Program-made: the position numbers and the translations under genes | Part shown: positions 51,640 to 61,109 of the stretch, one piece after another | How the letters are laid out: each line of letters starts with the position of its first letter | Numbering within the stretch: the stretch's first letter is position 1 | Notes under the pieces: model-generated | Databases searched by the model: none | What the model was told of the DNA's origin: nothing | The model's input: the letters and a program-made list of their open reading frames with translations, nothing else | NCBI RefSeq assembly: GCF_000696575.1 | Contig: NZ_JMSQ01000039.1 | Coordinates: 107,749 to 171,748, forward strand | DNA from: Siccibacter colletis | Lineage (GTDB): Bacteria; Pseudomonadota; Gammaproteobacteria; Enterobacterales; Enterobacteriaceae | Length of the DNA: 64,000 nt | Reading direction: 5' to 3'

Positions 51640-53058
51640 ATGACCACGCATCTGGTCTGGTTCAGGGCTGACCTGCGCCTGCACGATAATCTTGCCCTCG
51701 CGGCGGCCTGCCGCAACAGCGACGCCAGGGTCATTGGCCTGTTTATCGCCACCCCCGAACAGTGGCACGCCCATACCCTGGCTCCGCGCCAGGCCTGGTT
51801 TATCCGCGAACATCTCCACGCCTTGCGTGACGCCCTGGCGCAGCGCGGCATCCCGCTCTATACCGCGCAGCTGGATGATTTCGACGCCTGCATTCCCTGG
51901 ATTAGCGAATTCTGCGATACGCACCGCGTCGATGCGCTGTTCTACAACTATCAGTACGAACTCAACGAGCGTAAGCGCGACGTGGCACTGGAGAAGCACC
52001 TCGACGGTTTCGTCACCTGCCAGGGCTTTGACGACAGCGTACTGCTTGCCCCCGGTAGCGTGCTGACCGGTGGCCGCGAGATGTACAAAGTGTTTACCCC
52101 CTTCAGCCGGGCGTACCTGAAAAAGCTGGCGGAAGGACTGCCGGAGTGCGTTCACGCGCCGAAAGCGCGCCCGTCGGCACCCTGTGAAGCACCGCCGCTG
52201 GCGGCCTTTGACTATCCGGTTGAAGCGGCAGACGAAATGCTGTTCCCGGTGGGCGAAACCGCCGCGCTGGCAAAGCTGCGCCAGTTCTGCCAGCAGGGCG
52301 CGGGTGAATACGATACCCGGCGCGACTTTCCCGCCATCGACGGCACCAGCCGGGTCTCGCCCTATCTTGCCATCGGCGTGCTGTCGCCGCGCCAGTGCCT
52401 GCATCGTCTGCTGGCGGAACAGCCAAAGGCGCTGGAGGGTGGGTCGGGCGCGGTGTGGCTCAATGAGCTTATCTGGCGCGAATTTTATAAGCATCTGATG
52501 ACTTATCATCCGGCGCTGTGCCGCGGGAAACCTTTCATCAGCTGGACTGAAAACGTCGCCTGGGACAATGATGACAAACGCTTCGACGCCTGGTGCGCCG
52601 GGCAGACCGGTTATCCGATCGTCGATGCCGCGATGCTGCAGATGAACCGCACCGGCTGGATGCATAACCGGCTACGCATGATCGTTGCCAGCTTCCTGGT
52701 GAAGGATCTGCTTATCGACTGGCGTCGGGGAGAGCGTTATTTTATAGCGCAGCTGATCGACGGCGATCTGGCCGCCAATAACGGCGGCTGGCAGTGGGCG
52801 GCCTCCACCGGCACCGATGCGGCACCCTATTTCCGCATCTTCAACCCCACCACCCAGGGGCAGAAGTTTGATGCGCAGGGGGCGTTTATTCGCCGCTGGC
52901 TGCCGGCGCTGGGCAAGGTGCCGGATAAGTCGCTGCACGACCCCTGGAGCTGGGCGGATAAACACGGCGTGACGCTGGACTATCCGCGTCCGATAGTCGA
53001 CCACAAGCAGGCGCGCGTGGCGACGCTTGCGGCCTATGAAGCCGCACGTAAATCTTGA
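51640..53058 (+). CDS. phr: Deoxyribodipyrimidine photolyase
   Basis: 472 residues, equal in length to the E. coli enzyme. N-terminal alpha/beta antenna (methenyl-tetrahydrofolate) domain starting TTHLVWFRADLRLHDN, and the C-terminal FAD-binding helical domain with WLNELIWREFYKH, the MLQMNRTGWMHNRLRM segment and DGDLAANNGGWQW. It repairs cyclobutane pyrimidine dimers with blue light. It begins 109 bp after the RudS-like gene and ends 13 bp before ybgI. Confidence 0.98.
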   Translation: MTTHLVWFRADLRLHDNLALAAACRNSDARVIGLFIATPEQWHAHTLAPRQAWFIREHLHALRDALAQRGIPLYTAQLDDFDACIPWISEFCDTHRVDALFYNYQYELNERKRDVALEKHLDGFVTCQGFDDSVLLAPGSVLTGGREMYKVFTPFSRAYLKKLAEGLPECVHAPKARPSAPCEAPPLAAFDYPVEAADEMLFPVGETAALAKLRQFCQQGAGEYDTRRDFPAIDGTSRVSPYLAIGVLSPRQCLHRLLAEQPKALEGGSGAVWLNELIWREFYKHLMTYHPALCRGKPFISWTENVAWDNDDKRFDAWCAGQTGYPIVDAAMLQMNRTGWMHNRLRMIVASFLVKDLLIDWRRGERYFIAQLIDGDLAANNGGWQWAASTGTDAAPYFRIFNPTTQGQKFDAQGAFIRRWLPALGKVPDKSLHDPWSWADKHGVTLDYPRPIVDHKQARVATLAAYEAARKS

Positions 53059-53071
53059 TAAGGGAACACCG

Positions 53072-53815
53072 ATGAAAAATACCGAACTGGAACGTCTGAT
53101 TAACGACAAGCTCAACAGTGCGGCATTCAGCGATTTCGCGCCGAACGGCCTGCAGGTTGAAGGGCGCGAAACCATTCAGAAGATCATCACCGGCGTGACC
53201 GCCAGCCAGGCGCTGCTCGACGAAGCCGTGCGCCAGCAGGCGGATGCGGTGATCGTGCATCACGGCTACTTCTGGAAGGGCGAAGCGCCGGCGATTCGCG
53301 GCATGAAGCGCAACCGTCTGAAAACGCTGCTCGCTAACGACATCAACCTCTACGGCTGGCACCTGCCGCTCGACGCGCACCCGGAACTGGGGAATAACGT
53401 GCAGCTGGCGCAGCTGCTGGGCATTACCGTGAGGGGCGAGATCGAACCGCTGGTGCCCTGGGGCGAGCTGTCGATGCCGGTACCGGGCCTGGAGCTGGCG
53501 TCATGGATCGAAGCGCGTCTCGGCCGTCGTCCGCTGTGGTGCGGCGACACAGGTCCGGATGTGGTGCAGCGCGTTGCCTGGTGCACTGGCGGCGGTCAGA
53601 ACTTTATTGATGCCGCGGCGCGCTTCGGCGTCGATGCGTTTATCACCGGCGAAGTGTCCGAGCAGACTATTCACTCGGCACGCGAGCAGGGGCTGCACTT
53701 TTACGCCGCCGGGCATCACGCCACCGAGCGCGGCGGGATCCGCGCCCTGAGCGAATGGCTCACCGAGACGACCGACCTCGACGTGACCTTTATCGATATT
53801 CCTAATCCGGCCTGA
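53072..53815 (+). CDS. ybgI: YbgI, NIF3-family metal-binding protein
   Basis: 247 residues from the ATG at 53072 (MKNTELERLINDKL), preceded by AAGGGAAC; an earlier in-frame ATG at 53027 lies inside phr and is rejected. The dinuclear metal-site residues are visible in VIVHHGYFWKGE (about residue 62) and the C-terminal FYAAGHHATERGG. The family forms hexameric toroids; the substrate is unknown, although GTP cyclohydrolase-like and DNA-related roles have been proposed. It sits between phr and pxpB, as in E. coli. Confidence 0.95.
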   Translation: MKNTELERLINDKLNSAAFSDFAPNGLQVEGRETIQKIITGVTASQALLDEAVRQQADAVIVHHGYFWKGEAPAIRGMKRNRLKTLLANDINLYGWHLPLDAHPELGNNVQLAQLLGITVRGEIEPLVPWGELSMPVPGLELASWIEARLGRRPLWCGDTGPDVVQRVAWCTGGGQNFIDAAARFGVDAFITGEVSEQTIHSAREQGLHFYAAGHHATERGGIRALSEWLTETTDLDVTFIDIPNPA

Positions 53816-53833
53816 TTACCCACAGGGGGCAAG

Positions 53834-54490
53834 GTGCAACGAGCGAGATGTTATTTGCTGGGCGAAAGCGCAGTGGTGCTGGAGCTGGAGCCGCCGGTGA
53901 CGCTGGCCAGCCAGAAACGGATCTGGCGGCTGACGCAGCGGCTGTCTGACATGCCAGGGATCGCGGAAGTCATCCCCGGCATGAACAATATCACCGTGGT
54001 GTTGCTGGAGCCGGAATCGAAGGCGCTCGACGCCATCGAACGGTTGCAGCGCTGGTGGGAAGAGAGCGAGGCGCTGGAGCCGGAATCGCGCCATATCACC
54101 ATTCCGGTGATCTACGGCGGCGAAGACGGCCCGGATCTGTCGGTGGTCGCGCAGCACTGCGGCATGAGCGAGCGTGACGTGGTGGCGCTGCACGCCTCTA
54201 TTGATTACGTGGTGTGGTTCCTCGGTTTCCAGCCGGGCTTCCCGTATCTGGGCGGCCTGCCGGACACGCTGGCGACGCCGCGTCGCGCTGAGCCGCGCCT
54301 GAGCGTACCGGTGGGCTCGGTGGGTATCGGCGGCAGCCAGACCGGGATCTACCCGCTGGCAACGCCGGGCGGCTGGCAGCTGATTGGCCGCACGCCGCTG
54401 CGGCTGTTCGATCCCACCGGTGACACGCCGGTACTGCTGGCCCCGGGCGATACGGTGCGCTTTGTGCCGCAGAAGGAGGGAGTATGTTAA
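53834..54490 (+). CDS. pxpB: PxpB, 5-oxoprolinase subunit
   Basis: 218 residues, GTG start, the same length as E. coli YbgJ. Allophanate-hydrolase subunit 1-type domain (KipI family) with [14 protein letters not shown] core ([19 protein letters not shown]) and the [20 protein letters not shown] loop. Together with PxpC and PxpA it forms the ATP-dependent prokaryotic 5-oxoprolinase that opens pyroglutamate to glutamate. It overlaps pxpC by 7 bp. Confidence 0.97.
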   Translation: MQRARCYLLGESAVVLELEPPVTLASQKRIWRLTQRLSDMPGIAEVIPGMNNITVVLLEPESKALDAIERLQRWWEESEALEPESRHITIPVIYGGEDGPDLSVVAQHCGMSERDVVALHASIDYVVWFLGFQPGFPYLGGLPDTLATPRRAEPRLSVPVGSVGIGGSQTGIYPLATPGGWQLIGRTPLRLFDPTGDTPVLLAPGDTVRFVPQKEGVC

Positions 54491-55416
54491 GGATTATTCG
54501 TGCCGGCATTCACACCTCGGTTCAGGACGGCGGGCGCAACGGCCTGCGTCAGTCCGGCATCAGCCGCTGTGGCGCGCTGGATGCCCCGGCGCTGCGTATT
54601 GCTAACCTGCTGGTGGGCAACGACCTCAATGATGCAGCGCTGGAGATCACGCTCGGACAGTTCGAAGTCGAATTCACCCGCGCCGGCTGGTTTGCCCTGA
54701 CCGGGGCAGGATGCAACGCCATGCTCGACGACCACGCGGTGTGGACCGGCTGGCGACTGCCGGTGAAAGCCGGACAGCGCCTGACGCTCTCGCTGCCGCG
54801 TCGCGGCATGCGCAGCTATCTGGCGGTAGCGGGCGGGCTGGATGTGCCGCTGGTGATGGGCTCGTACAGCACCGATCTCAAAGCCGGTATCGGTGGGCTG
54901 GAAGGGCGCCTGCTGCGCGCCGGGGACGAGCTGGATGTGCGTCCGTCGGCGCGTCAGTTCCGCGAAGCGCGCGGCGTGAAGCAGATGCTGTTTGGCAACC
55001 GGCTGCGTACCCTGCCGGGGCCGGAGTATCACGAATTCAGCCCGCAGGCGCAGGCGATGCTCTGGCGCACGCCCTGGCACCTCAGCCCGGAGAGTAACCG
55101 CATGGGTTACCGTTTGCAGGGCCAGTTGCTGGAGCGCACCACGGCGCGCGAAATGCTCTCCCACGGCTTGTTGCCGGGGGTGATTCAGGTGCCGCACGGC
55201 GGCCAGCCGATTGTGCTGATGAACGATGCCCAGACCACCGGCGGCTATCCGCGCATCGCCTTTGTGATCGAAGCCGATCTCTGGCATCTGGCGCAGATCC
55301 GCCCCGGCGAGCCGATTCACTTCGTGCAGTGCACGCACGACCAGGCGCTGCAGGCGCGGGTCGATCACCAGCGCTTCTTTGATCAGCTGACCTGGAGACT
55401 GAACGATGCCGATTGA
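54484..55416 (+). CDS. pxpC: PxpC, 5-oxoprolinase subunit
   Basis: 310 residues, allophanate-hydrolase subunit 2-type (KipA family), with [20 protein letters not shown] at the N-terminus and the [20 protein letters not shown] block near residue 240. Structural and functional partner of PxpB. Overlaps of 7 bp with pxpB and 11 bp with pxpA show coupled translation in a fixed stoichiometry. Confidence 0.97.
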   Translation: MLRIIRAGIHTSVQDGGRNGLRQSGISRCGALDAPALRIANLLVGNDLNDAALEITLGQFEVEFTRAGWFALTGAGCNAMLDDHAVWTGWRLPVKAGQRLTLSLPRRGMRSYLAVAGGLDVPLVMGSYSTDLKAGIGGLEGRLLRAGDELDVRPSARQFREARGVKQMLFGNRLRTLPGPEYHEFSPQAQAMLWRTPWHLSPESNRMGYRLQGQLLERTTAREMLSHGLLPGVIQVPHGGQPIVLMNDAQTTGGYPRIAFVIEADLWHLAQIRPGEPIHFVQCTHDQALQARVDHQRFFDQLTWRLNDAD

Positions 55417-56143
55417 TCTCAATGCCGATATGGGCGAAGGCTGCGGGGATGATGCCACGCTGATGACGCTGGTCAGCTCCGCCAACATCGCCTGCGGTTT
55501 TCACGCCGGGGATGCGGCAATGATGCGTCTCAGCGTGCAGCGCGCGCTGGAAAACGGCGTGGCGATTGGTGCGCACCCGTCGTTTCCGGACCGGGAGAAT
55601 TTTGGCCGCACCGCGATGCAGCTCCCGCCGGAGACGGTTTACGCGCAGACGCTCTACCAGATCGGCGCGCTGGCGGCTATCACCCGTGCGGAAGGAGGCG
55701 TGCTGAAACACGTCAAACCCCACGGGATGCTCTACAACCAGGCGGCGAAGGACGCAGGGCTGGCCGACGCCATTGCCCGGGCGGTGAAAGCCATCGATCC
55801 GGGCCTGATTCTGGTCGGGCTGGCGGGGAGCACACTGATTGCCGCCGGGCAGCAGCACGGCCTGCGCACCCGGGAAGAGGTGTTCGCCGATCGCGGCTAT
55901 CAGGCCGATGGCAGCCTGGTGCCGCGCAGCGAGCCGGGGGCGTTGATTGACAGCGACGACGAAGCGGTCAGCCAGACGCTGGAGATGGTGCTGCGCGGAC
56001 GCGTGCGCACCCGGGACGGCAGCTGGGCGCAGGTCAATGCCCAGAGCGTCTGCCTGCACGGTGACGGCGCGCACGCCCTGGCGTTTGCCCGGCGGTTACG
56101 GGAGCGATTCGCTGACGAAAACATCGCTGTCAGCGCGGAGTAA
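55406..56143 (+). CDS. pxpA: PxpA, 5-oxoprolinase subunit (LamB/YcsF family)
   Basis: 245 residues. N-terminal [18 protein letters not shown] and the conserved [10 protein letters not shown] and [10 protein letters not shown] motifs of the LamB/YcsF barrel. Completes the PxpABC 5-oxoprolinase. In E. coli nei follows directly; here a promoter region and three extra genes are inserted first. Confidence 0.97.
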   Translation: MPIDLNADMGEGCGDDATLMTLVSSANIACGFHAGDAAMMRLSVQRALENGVAIGAHPSFPDRENFGRTAMQLPPETVYAQTLYQIGALAAITRAEGGVLKHVKPHGMLYNQAAKDAGLADAIARAVKAIDPGLILVGLAGSTLIAAGQQHGLRTREEVFADRGYQADGSLVPRSEPGALIDSDDEAVSQTLEMVLRGRVRTRDGSWAQVNAQSVCLHGDGAHALAFARRLRERFADENIAVSAE

Positions 56144-56166
56144 GGCTGCGCGACTTACCGCAAACG

Positions 56167-56219
56167 TTGACATCCTGCGCCCCCTGCCGCTATATGGGAC
56201 GGTGAAGGATATATCCTTC
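56167..56219 (+). promoter_or_regulatory. Candidate promoter with 16-bp palindromic operator ahead of DUF969
   Basis: TTGACA (56167-56172) and TATATG (56191-56196) are separated by 18 bp. Directly after the -10, the perfect palindrome GAAGGATATATCCTTC occupies 56204-56219, where a start-site operator would lie. No regulator gene is nearby. Confidence 0.55.
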
Positions 56220-56243
56220 CGCTTTGTTACCTGAATCACCCCT

Positions 56244-56273
56244 CAGAGGCCCGCCTTTAACGACGGGCCTCTG
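56244..56273 (+). other. Perfect 10-bp hairpin in the DUF969 leader
   Basis: CAGAGGCCCG and CGGGCCTCTG with a 10-base loop, 50 bp ahead of the DUF969 start. No T-run follows (CATACTTATAAG), so a leader-RNA stability or attenuation role is as likely as termination of pxpBCA. Confidence 0.55.
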
Positions 56274-56322
56274 CATACTTATAAGAGACACAACGACGAC
56301 ATAACCGAGAAGGACACGAACA

Positions 56323-57048
56323 ATGCAAGAGACCATCAATCTCTGGCCGCTGATGGGGATCGCTACCATCGTGGTCGGGTTTTTGTTGCGCTTTAACCCT
56401 GTGCTGGTGGTGATTGTCGCCGGCCTGGTGACGGGACTGGCGGCGCACATGCCGATGGCGCTGATTCTGGAGAAGCTGGGGGAGGGGTTCCTCAATACCC
56501 GCAACCTGCCGTTTATCCTGCTGATCCCGCTGGCGGTGATCGGTCTGCTGGAGCGTCATGGCCTCAAAGAGCGCGCCCAGGCCTGGATTGCCCACATTCG
56601 CAGCGCCACCGCCGGTCGCTTGCTGATTGTTTATCTGTTCGTGCGTGAAGCCACGGCCGCGCTGGGGCTGACCAGCCTCGGCGGTCATCCGCAGATGGTG
56701 CGCCCGCTGCTGGCACCGATGGCGGAAGGGGCGGCGGAGAAGAATTACGGCGACCTGCCAGGTGCGGTACGCTACCGTCTGCGCGCCATGTCTGCCGCGA
56801 CCGATAACGTCGGCCTGTTCTTCGGTGAAGACATTTTTGTTGCCTTCGGGGCCATCATCTTTATGCATAACTTCATGCTGGAGTCCGGCGGCATTCAGAC
56901 CGAGCCGCTGCACATCGCCCTGTGGGGTATCCCGACCGCCATTTGTGCTTTCCTGATCCATGCCGCGCGCCTGTGGCGCCTCGATAAACACCTTGAGCGC
57001 GAGCTGGGCAAGGTTAACGGCGTTCACACCCAGGGAGGTGCGCAATGA
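56323..57048 (+). CDS. DUF969 membrane protein
   Basis: 241 residues, hydrophobic, with about five to six predicted membrane helices; it begins ETINLWPLMGIATIVVGFLL and contains a polar segment LTSLGGHPQMVRPLLAPMAEG. It overlaps the DUF979 gene by 4 bp, and the two families almost always occur as a pair, which suggests a two-part permease. Placement between the 5-oxoprolinase genes and pyroglutamyl peptidase makes a pyroglutamate or pyroglutamyl-peptide substrate plausible; this is inference from context, with no transport motif recognised. Confidence 0.85.
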   Translation: MQETINLWPLMGIATIVVGFLLRFNPVLVVIVAGLVTGLAAHMPMALILEKLGEGFLNTRNLPFILLIPLAVIGLLERHGLKERAQAWIAHIRSATAGRLLIVYLFVREATAALGLTSLGGHPQMVRPLLAPMAEGAAEKNYGDLPGAVRYRLRAMSAATDNVGLFFGEDIFVAFGAIIFMHNFMLESGGIQTEPLHIALWGIPTAICAFLIHAARLWRLDKHLERELGKVNGVHTQGGAQ

Positions 57049-58052
57049 CGTTCCAGCAAAACTATCTCTACTGGCTGGCAGGTGCCGTGCTGGTGATTGT
57101 CGCCATCATGTCGTTTCGTGATAAAGCCAACCCGCGCCGCATTACCACCGGCCTGTTCTGGGGCATTTACGGCCTGATCTTTTTACTCGGCGACTGGACC
57201 TACGATCTGTTCGGCGGTGGTGCCGAGGGCAAGCGGCTGGTCAATATCGCAGTGGGTGCGTCAGTGGTACTCCTGGCGCTGATTGCCGGTTTCGGCGGAG
57301 TGCGTCTGGGCAGCTATCATCAGCGTACTCAGCCGGAGCGGGAAGCCAGCGCGAAGCGTCTGGGCAACCGCCTGTTCATTCCGGCGCTGATGATCCCGGT
57401 AGTGACCGTGATTGGCGTGCTGTTATTCAACAATGTGCCAGGCTTGCAGGTCGGGCTGTTTGGTGAAGGCAATCACGCCACGCTGGTGACGCTGTTCTCG
57501 ATGACCGTTGGCTGCCTGCTGGGCCTGGCACTGGCGGTGAAGATGACGCACGAACACGCCCTGCAGCCGATTCAGGAGGCGCGCCGCCTGCTGGATTCTA
57601 TCGGCTGGGCGTTTATTTTGCCGCAGATCCTGGCAACCCTCGGCCTGTTGTTTACTACCGCAGGGGTCGGCACCGGCATTTCATGGTTGACCCAGGAGTA
57701 CCTGGCCGTAGACAGCCGCTTTATCGCCGTGGCGGTGTACGCCATCGGTATGGCGGTGCTGACGATGGTGATGGGCAATGCTTTCGCGGCGTTCCCGATT
57801 GTCACGGCGGGTATCGGCATCCCGATTCTGGTATTGCAGCACGGGGGCAACCCGGCGGTAATGGCGGCTATCGGCATGTTCTCCGGCTATTGCGGTACGC
57901 TGATGACGCCGATGGCGGCAAACTTCAACATCGTCCCCGCGGCGCTGCTGGAGCTGCCGGATAAAAATGCGGTCATCAAGGCGCAGGTACCCACCGGGGT
58001 GCTGCTGCTGGCGGTGAACGTGGTGCTACTTTATTTCCTGATGTTTTTATAA
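57045..58052 (+). CDS. DUF979 membrane protein
   Basis: 335 residues with about eight to nine hydrophobic segments. Conserved-looking membrane blocks are AVYAIGMAVLTMVMGNAFAA and GNPAVMAAIGMFSGYCGTLM, followed by TPMAANFNIVPAALLELPDK, reminiscent of ion-coupled carboxylate transporters. Partner of DUF969 through a 4-bp overlap. 15 bp separate it from pcp. The proposed role in uptake of pyroglutamyl compounds is unproven. Confidence 0.85.
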   Translation: MTFQQNYLYWLAGAVLVIVAIMSFRDKANPRRITTGLFWGIYGLIFLLGDWTYDLFGGGAEGKRLVNIAVGASVVLLALIAGFGGVRLGSYHQRTQPEREASAKRLGNRLFIPALMIPVVTVIGVLLFNNVPGLQVGLFGEGNHATLVTLFSMTVGCLLGLALAVKMTHEHALQPIQEARRLLDSIGWAFILPQILATLGLLFTTAGVGTGISWLTQEYLAVDSRFIAVAVYAIGMAVLTMVMGNAFAAFPIVTAGIGIPILVLQHGGNPAVMAAIGMFSGYCGTLMTPMAANFNIVPAALLELPDKNAVIKAQVPTGVLLLAVNVVLLYFLMFL

Positions 58053-58067
58053 CGCGCTGGAGTAACG

Positions 58068-58715
58068 ATGATACGAACAGTTCTGGTAACCGGTTTTGAG
58101 CCTTTCGGCGGCGAGACCGTCAACCCATCATGGGAAGTAGTCAGACAGCTCGATGGCGCGATTATTGGCGGTGGGCTGGTGGTCGCCCGCCAGCTGCCGT
58201 GCGTGTTTGGTGAGTCGCTGCGCGTGCTGGAAGCGGCGATTGATGAGCTGAACCCGACGCTGGTGCTGGCGATTGGCCAGGCGGGCGGACGCAGCGACAT
58301 TACCGTGGAGCGCGTGGCGATCAACGTTGATGACGCGCGTATCCCCGATAACCGTAAACAGCAGCCCATCGACCGGCCGATTATTGCCGACGGCCCGGCG
58401 GCATGGTTCAGCACGCTGCCGATCAAGGCAATGGTGGCGGCAATGCGCGAAGCGGGTATTCCGGCGTCGGTCTCCCAGACCGCTGGTACCTTCGTGTGTA
58501 ACCATGTGATGTATGGCCTGCTGCACAAGCTGGCGCACACCTCCGGGGCGCGCGGCGGGTTCATCCATATCCCGTATCTGCCGGAGCAGGCGGCGGCCCA
58601 CCCTGGTGCGCCAAGCATGGCGGCGCAGACCGTGCGTCAGGCGCTGGAGATTGCGCTGGCGGTCGGTCTGGATGTGGAGACCGATCTGAAGATCGTGGGC
58701 GGCGCGACGCATTAA
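58068..58715 (+). CDS. pcp: Pyroglutamyl-peptidase I
   Basis: 215 residues, the usual length for the C15 cysteine peptidases. The catalytic triad is visible: Glu81 ([17 protein letters not shown]), Cys144 ([13 protein letters not shown]) and His167 ([12 protein letters not shown]). It removes N-terminal pyroglutamate from peptides, releasing 5-oxoproline, which is the substrate of PxpABC encoded just upstream. It lies 14 bp before nei. Confidence 0.97.
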   Translation: MIRTVLVTGFEPFGGETVNPSWEVVRQLDGAIIGGGLVVARQLPCVFGESLRVLEAAIDELNPTLVLAIGQAGGRSDITVERVAINVDDARIPDNRKQQPIDRPIIADGPAAWFSTLPIKAMVAAMREAGIPASVSQTAGTFVCNHVMYGLLHKLAHTSGARGGFIHIPYLPEQAAAHPGAPSMAAQTVRQALEIALAVGLDVETDLKIVGGATH

Positions 58716-58729
58716 TCAGGGAGAGAGAG

Positions 58730-59521
58730 ATGCCAGAAGGACCGGAGATCCGCCGCGCGGCGGACAATCTGGAGCGGGCTATCGGCGGCGAGCCGCTGAC
58801 CGAAGCGTGGTTCGCCTTTCCTGAACTGCAACGCTATCAGGCCTCGCTGGTGGGGGAGTGCGTCACTGCGATTGAAACCCGTGGTAAGGCGCTGCTCACC
58901 CACTTCAGCAATGGCCTGACGCTCTACAGCCATAACCAGCTGTACGGCGTCTGGCGTGTGGTGGACGCCAGCGCCACGCCGCAGAGCAACCGCGTGCTGC
59001 GCGTGCGGCTGGCGACGGCAAAGAAAGCGATTTTGCTCTACAGCGCCTCGGAAATTGAGATGCTGGATGCCGATACGCTGGCGGCGCATCCGTTTTTGCA
59101 GCGCGTCGGGCCGGACGTGCTCGACCCGACGCTGGATGTGGCGACGGTTAAAGCGCGATTGCAAAGTCGGCGCTTCTGCCGCCGCCAGTTCTCAGGCCTG
59201 CTGCTGGATCAGGCGTTTCTTGCCGGGCTGGGGAACTACCTGCGGGTGGAGATCCTCTGGGCGGTAGGGCTGGCCCCGCAGCATAAGGCGGCGGAACTGA
59301 GCGAGGCGCAGCTGGACGCGCTGGCGCAGGCGCTGCTGGCGATCCCGCGGCTCTCTTACGCCACGCGCGGCACGGTGGATGAGAATAAGCACCACGGAGC
59401 GCTGTTCCGGTTTCACGTCTTTCATCGGGCTGGGGAAAAATGCGAGCGCTGCGGGGGCGTTATTGAGAAAACCACGCTCTCATCGCGCCCGTTTTACTGG
59501 TGTCCGGGGTGTCAGCGGTAG
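58730..59521 (+). CDS. nei: Endonuclease VIII
   Basis: 263 residues. Catalytic Pro2 and Glu3 at the start (MPEGPEIRR), helix-two-turn-helix region, and the C-terminal zinc finger CERCGG with CPGCQR. DNA glycosylase/AP lyase for oxidised pyrimidines. Last gene of the phr-ybgI-pxp-pcp-nei strand and the last gene of the conserved backbone before the accessory segment. Confidence 0.98.
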   Translation: MPEGPEIRRAADNLERAIGGEPLTEAWFAFPELQRYQASLVGECVTAIETRGKALLTHFSNGLTLYSHNQLYGVWRVVDASATPQSNRVLRVRLATAKKAILLYSASEIEMLDADTLAAHPFLQRVGPDVLDPTLDVATVKARLQSRRFCRRQFSGLLLDQAFLAGLGNYLRVEILWAVGLAPQHKAAELSEAQLDALAQALLAIPRLSYATRGTVDENKHHGALFRFHVFHRAGEKCERCGGVIEKTTLSSRPFYWCPGCQR

Positions 59522-59530
59522 TTGGGGTTA

Positions 59531-59592
59531 GTGGGTGCGCTGGGGGTATGTCGCCATCGTGATATAAGGTGGGTGCGCTACGCTTACCCACC
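59531..59592. repeat. REP-like palindrome at the backbone/accessory boundary
   Basis: GTGGGTGCGCT occurs at 59531-59541 and again within 59568-59592, where GGTGGGT and ACCCACC form a hairpin. This resembles the GGTGGGTGCGCT-type repetitive extragenic palindromes of Enterobacter/Klebsiella relatives. The remaining bases up to 59729 show no gene. Confidence 0.5.
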
Positions 59593-59729
59593 CTACGGGA
59601 TAATGCGTCAGGCACCATCAACACCCGCCGTAATTTCAGCCCATTAAAAACGCTGATATCGTCCTGTCACCGCGGTCGCATTCTAATAAAACACATGTTT
59701 ATGAAGTAATATCAAAGCAATAAGTTCAT

Positions 59730-61109
59730 TCACCTTCGCATCCCCATATGCTCATAAGCTTTGTCGCTATACAGCCAGGTAATAAAAGCCCCCATTGCCA
59801 GGTATAAACCCGGGCATATAACAGCCAAAATAAGTATAAACCACCCGGACATAGGTATACCGCTATCGTCAAAACTTCCAAGGGCTATCATAAATCCAAA
59901 ATAGAGCATCAGTCCCGCTATTCCACCTGCCTGCCACGGCGTCAGGTATATTTTTTTCTGGGGATAATCAGGCTGACGGGTTAAGCGGGACGACAGCGCC
60001 GTCATGGAAAACGTGTTCTGTTCCGAAGTGGCTACCAGCTGATCTCCCTGCGCATAGGTCACCGCATCCGATGCAAGGGCCAGCATCAGCCACCGATATC
60101 CGGCAGTATGCTCGCCGAGCGACATCTCAAGTTCCAGCCTGTCCGGTACCATTTTTTTATCATCCAGCACCTCCAGCAGGGGATATTTCTGCGTGCGGGA
60201 TAGTCCGGTATACCAGAGTCGTTTTGGTTTGCTGACCGTTTCCGTAAGCAGATAAACCGGTACTTTGCTTTCTACATCTGTGACCCCCGTCATCGGCTGA
60301 TAAAGATAGACCGGCTTTTGTCCTTGCATTTTGACGACGTTGTTCGTGAGGAGCAGTGCGGTAGCATTTTCCATCCACGTACACGCCTCCCCATCAGCGT
60401 GCAGATCGACACAGATAAGCAGGCGCTCAACACCGCAAGTGTTGGCCTTCTTTATCCATTTCGTGATCTGCGTGTAGTCCGGGCATTCAGACAAAAAAGT
60501 GATTCGGGCGGCAGTAACAGCATAATGTTTGAGCACGCGCCGGAGTTCATCGCTACAGGATTCATCCCCGCCTCGTACCCAGACAAGGGCTTCAGTCTGT
60601 CGGTACTGAGACAGTTTTCCCACCAACGGTTCCAGAACCTGGATGAATGCCTGTCCGGCCCTCGTGAAATCAAACGATTCCTCCAGTTCGATTTTCAACG
60701 GCATTCTGGCGGCCAGCGGAAACTCTCCCTCCAGCTGCAGCATACTCAGTGCCAGTTCCTTTGTTGCTTTTGGTGGAGTCAGCACCGACCAGCCTGCCAG
60801 GATGATGTTGCCTCTGGCGTAGCTGACAACGTCGTATTTCTGCCAGGCAGCAATCAGTAACCGCGTTTGGGTATAGTGCCTGATGCCGTGATACCACATA
60901 CTGCACAACAGTATGAGCGCGGTCAGGAAAAAAACGGGAATAACCACAGCCTGGACAAGAAAACTGAGATCAACATGTTTATTCTCCGGCCAGGTGACCG
61001 CCCGGATGGCAATGCAGATAACCACGACGATCGCATAAAAGATAACTATCCCAAAATAAGGGAAGCCTTTTTTAAATTCATGCTGTTCAGGGAATAACCA
61101 CCAGTTCAT
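59730..61109 (-). CDS. Unassigned membrane protein of the T6SS effector module
   Basis: 459 residues, not recognised by function. Two N-terminal membrane helices (about residues 18-38 and 51-72) and two C-terminal ones (about 392-411 and 422-446) flank a soluble domain of about 320 residues, probably cytoplasmic, with the segments ALVWVRGGDESCSDEL and ALASDAVTYAQGDQLVATSE. It is the last gene of the run, sharing one base with the PAAR gene. Context suggests a role in loading or delivery of the effector, for example an adaptor comparable in position to Tla3 of Tle3 clusters, but I cannot show homology to Tla3. Confidence 0.75.
   Translation of the reverse strand: MNWWLFPEQHEFKKGFPYFGIVIFYAIVVVICIAIRAVTWPENKHVDLSFLVQAVVIPVFFLTALILLCSMWYHGIRHYTQTRLLIAAWQKYDVVSYARGNIILAGWSVLTPPKATKELALSMLQLEGEFPLAARMPLKIELEESFDFTRAGQAFIQVLEPLVGKLSQYRQTEALVWVRGGDESCSDELRRVLKHYAVTAARITFLSECPDYTQITKWIKKANTCGVERLLICVDLHADGEACTWMENATALLLTNNVVKMQGQKPVYLYQPMTGVTDVESKVPVYLLTETVSKPKRLWYTGLSRTQKYPLLEVLDDKKMVPDRLELEMSLGEHTAGYRWLMLALASDAVTYAQGDQLVATSEQNTFSMTALSSRLTRQPDYPQKKIYLTPWQAGGIAGLMLYFGFMIALGSFDDSGIPMSGWFILILAVICPGLYLAMGAFITWLYSDKAYEHMGMRR

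Noticed and set aside
51304..52665. 453-codon minus-strand open frame antisense to phr and the RudS-like gene
   Set aside because: Both sense genes are intact and conserved; the antisense frame crosses their boundary without any motif.
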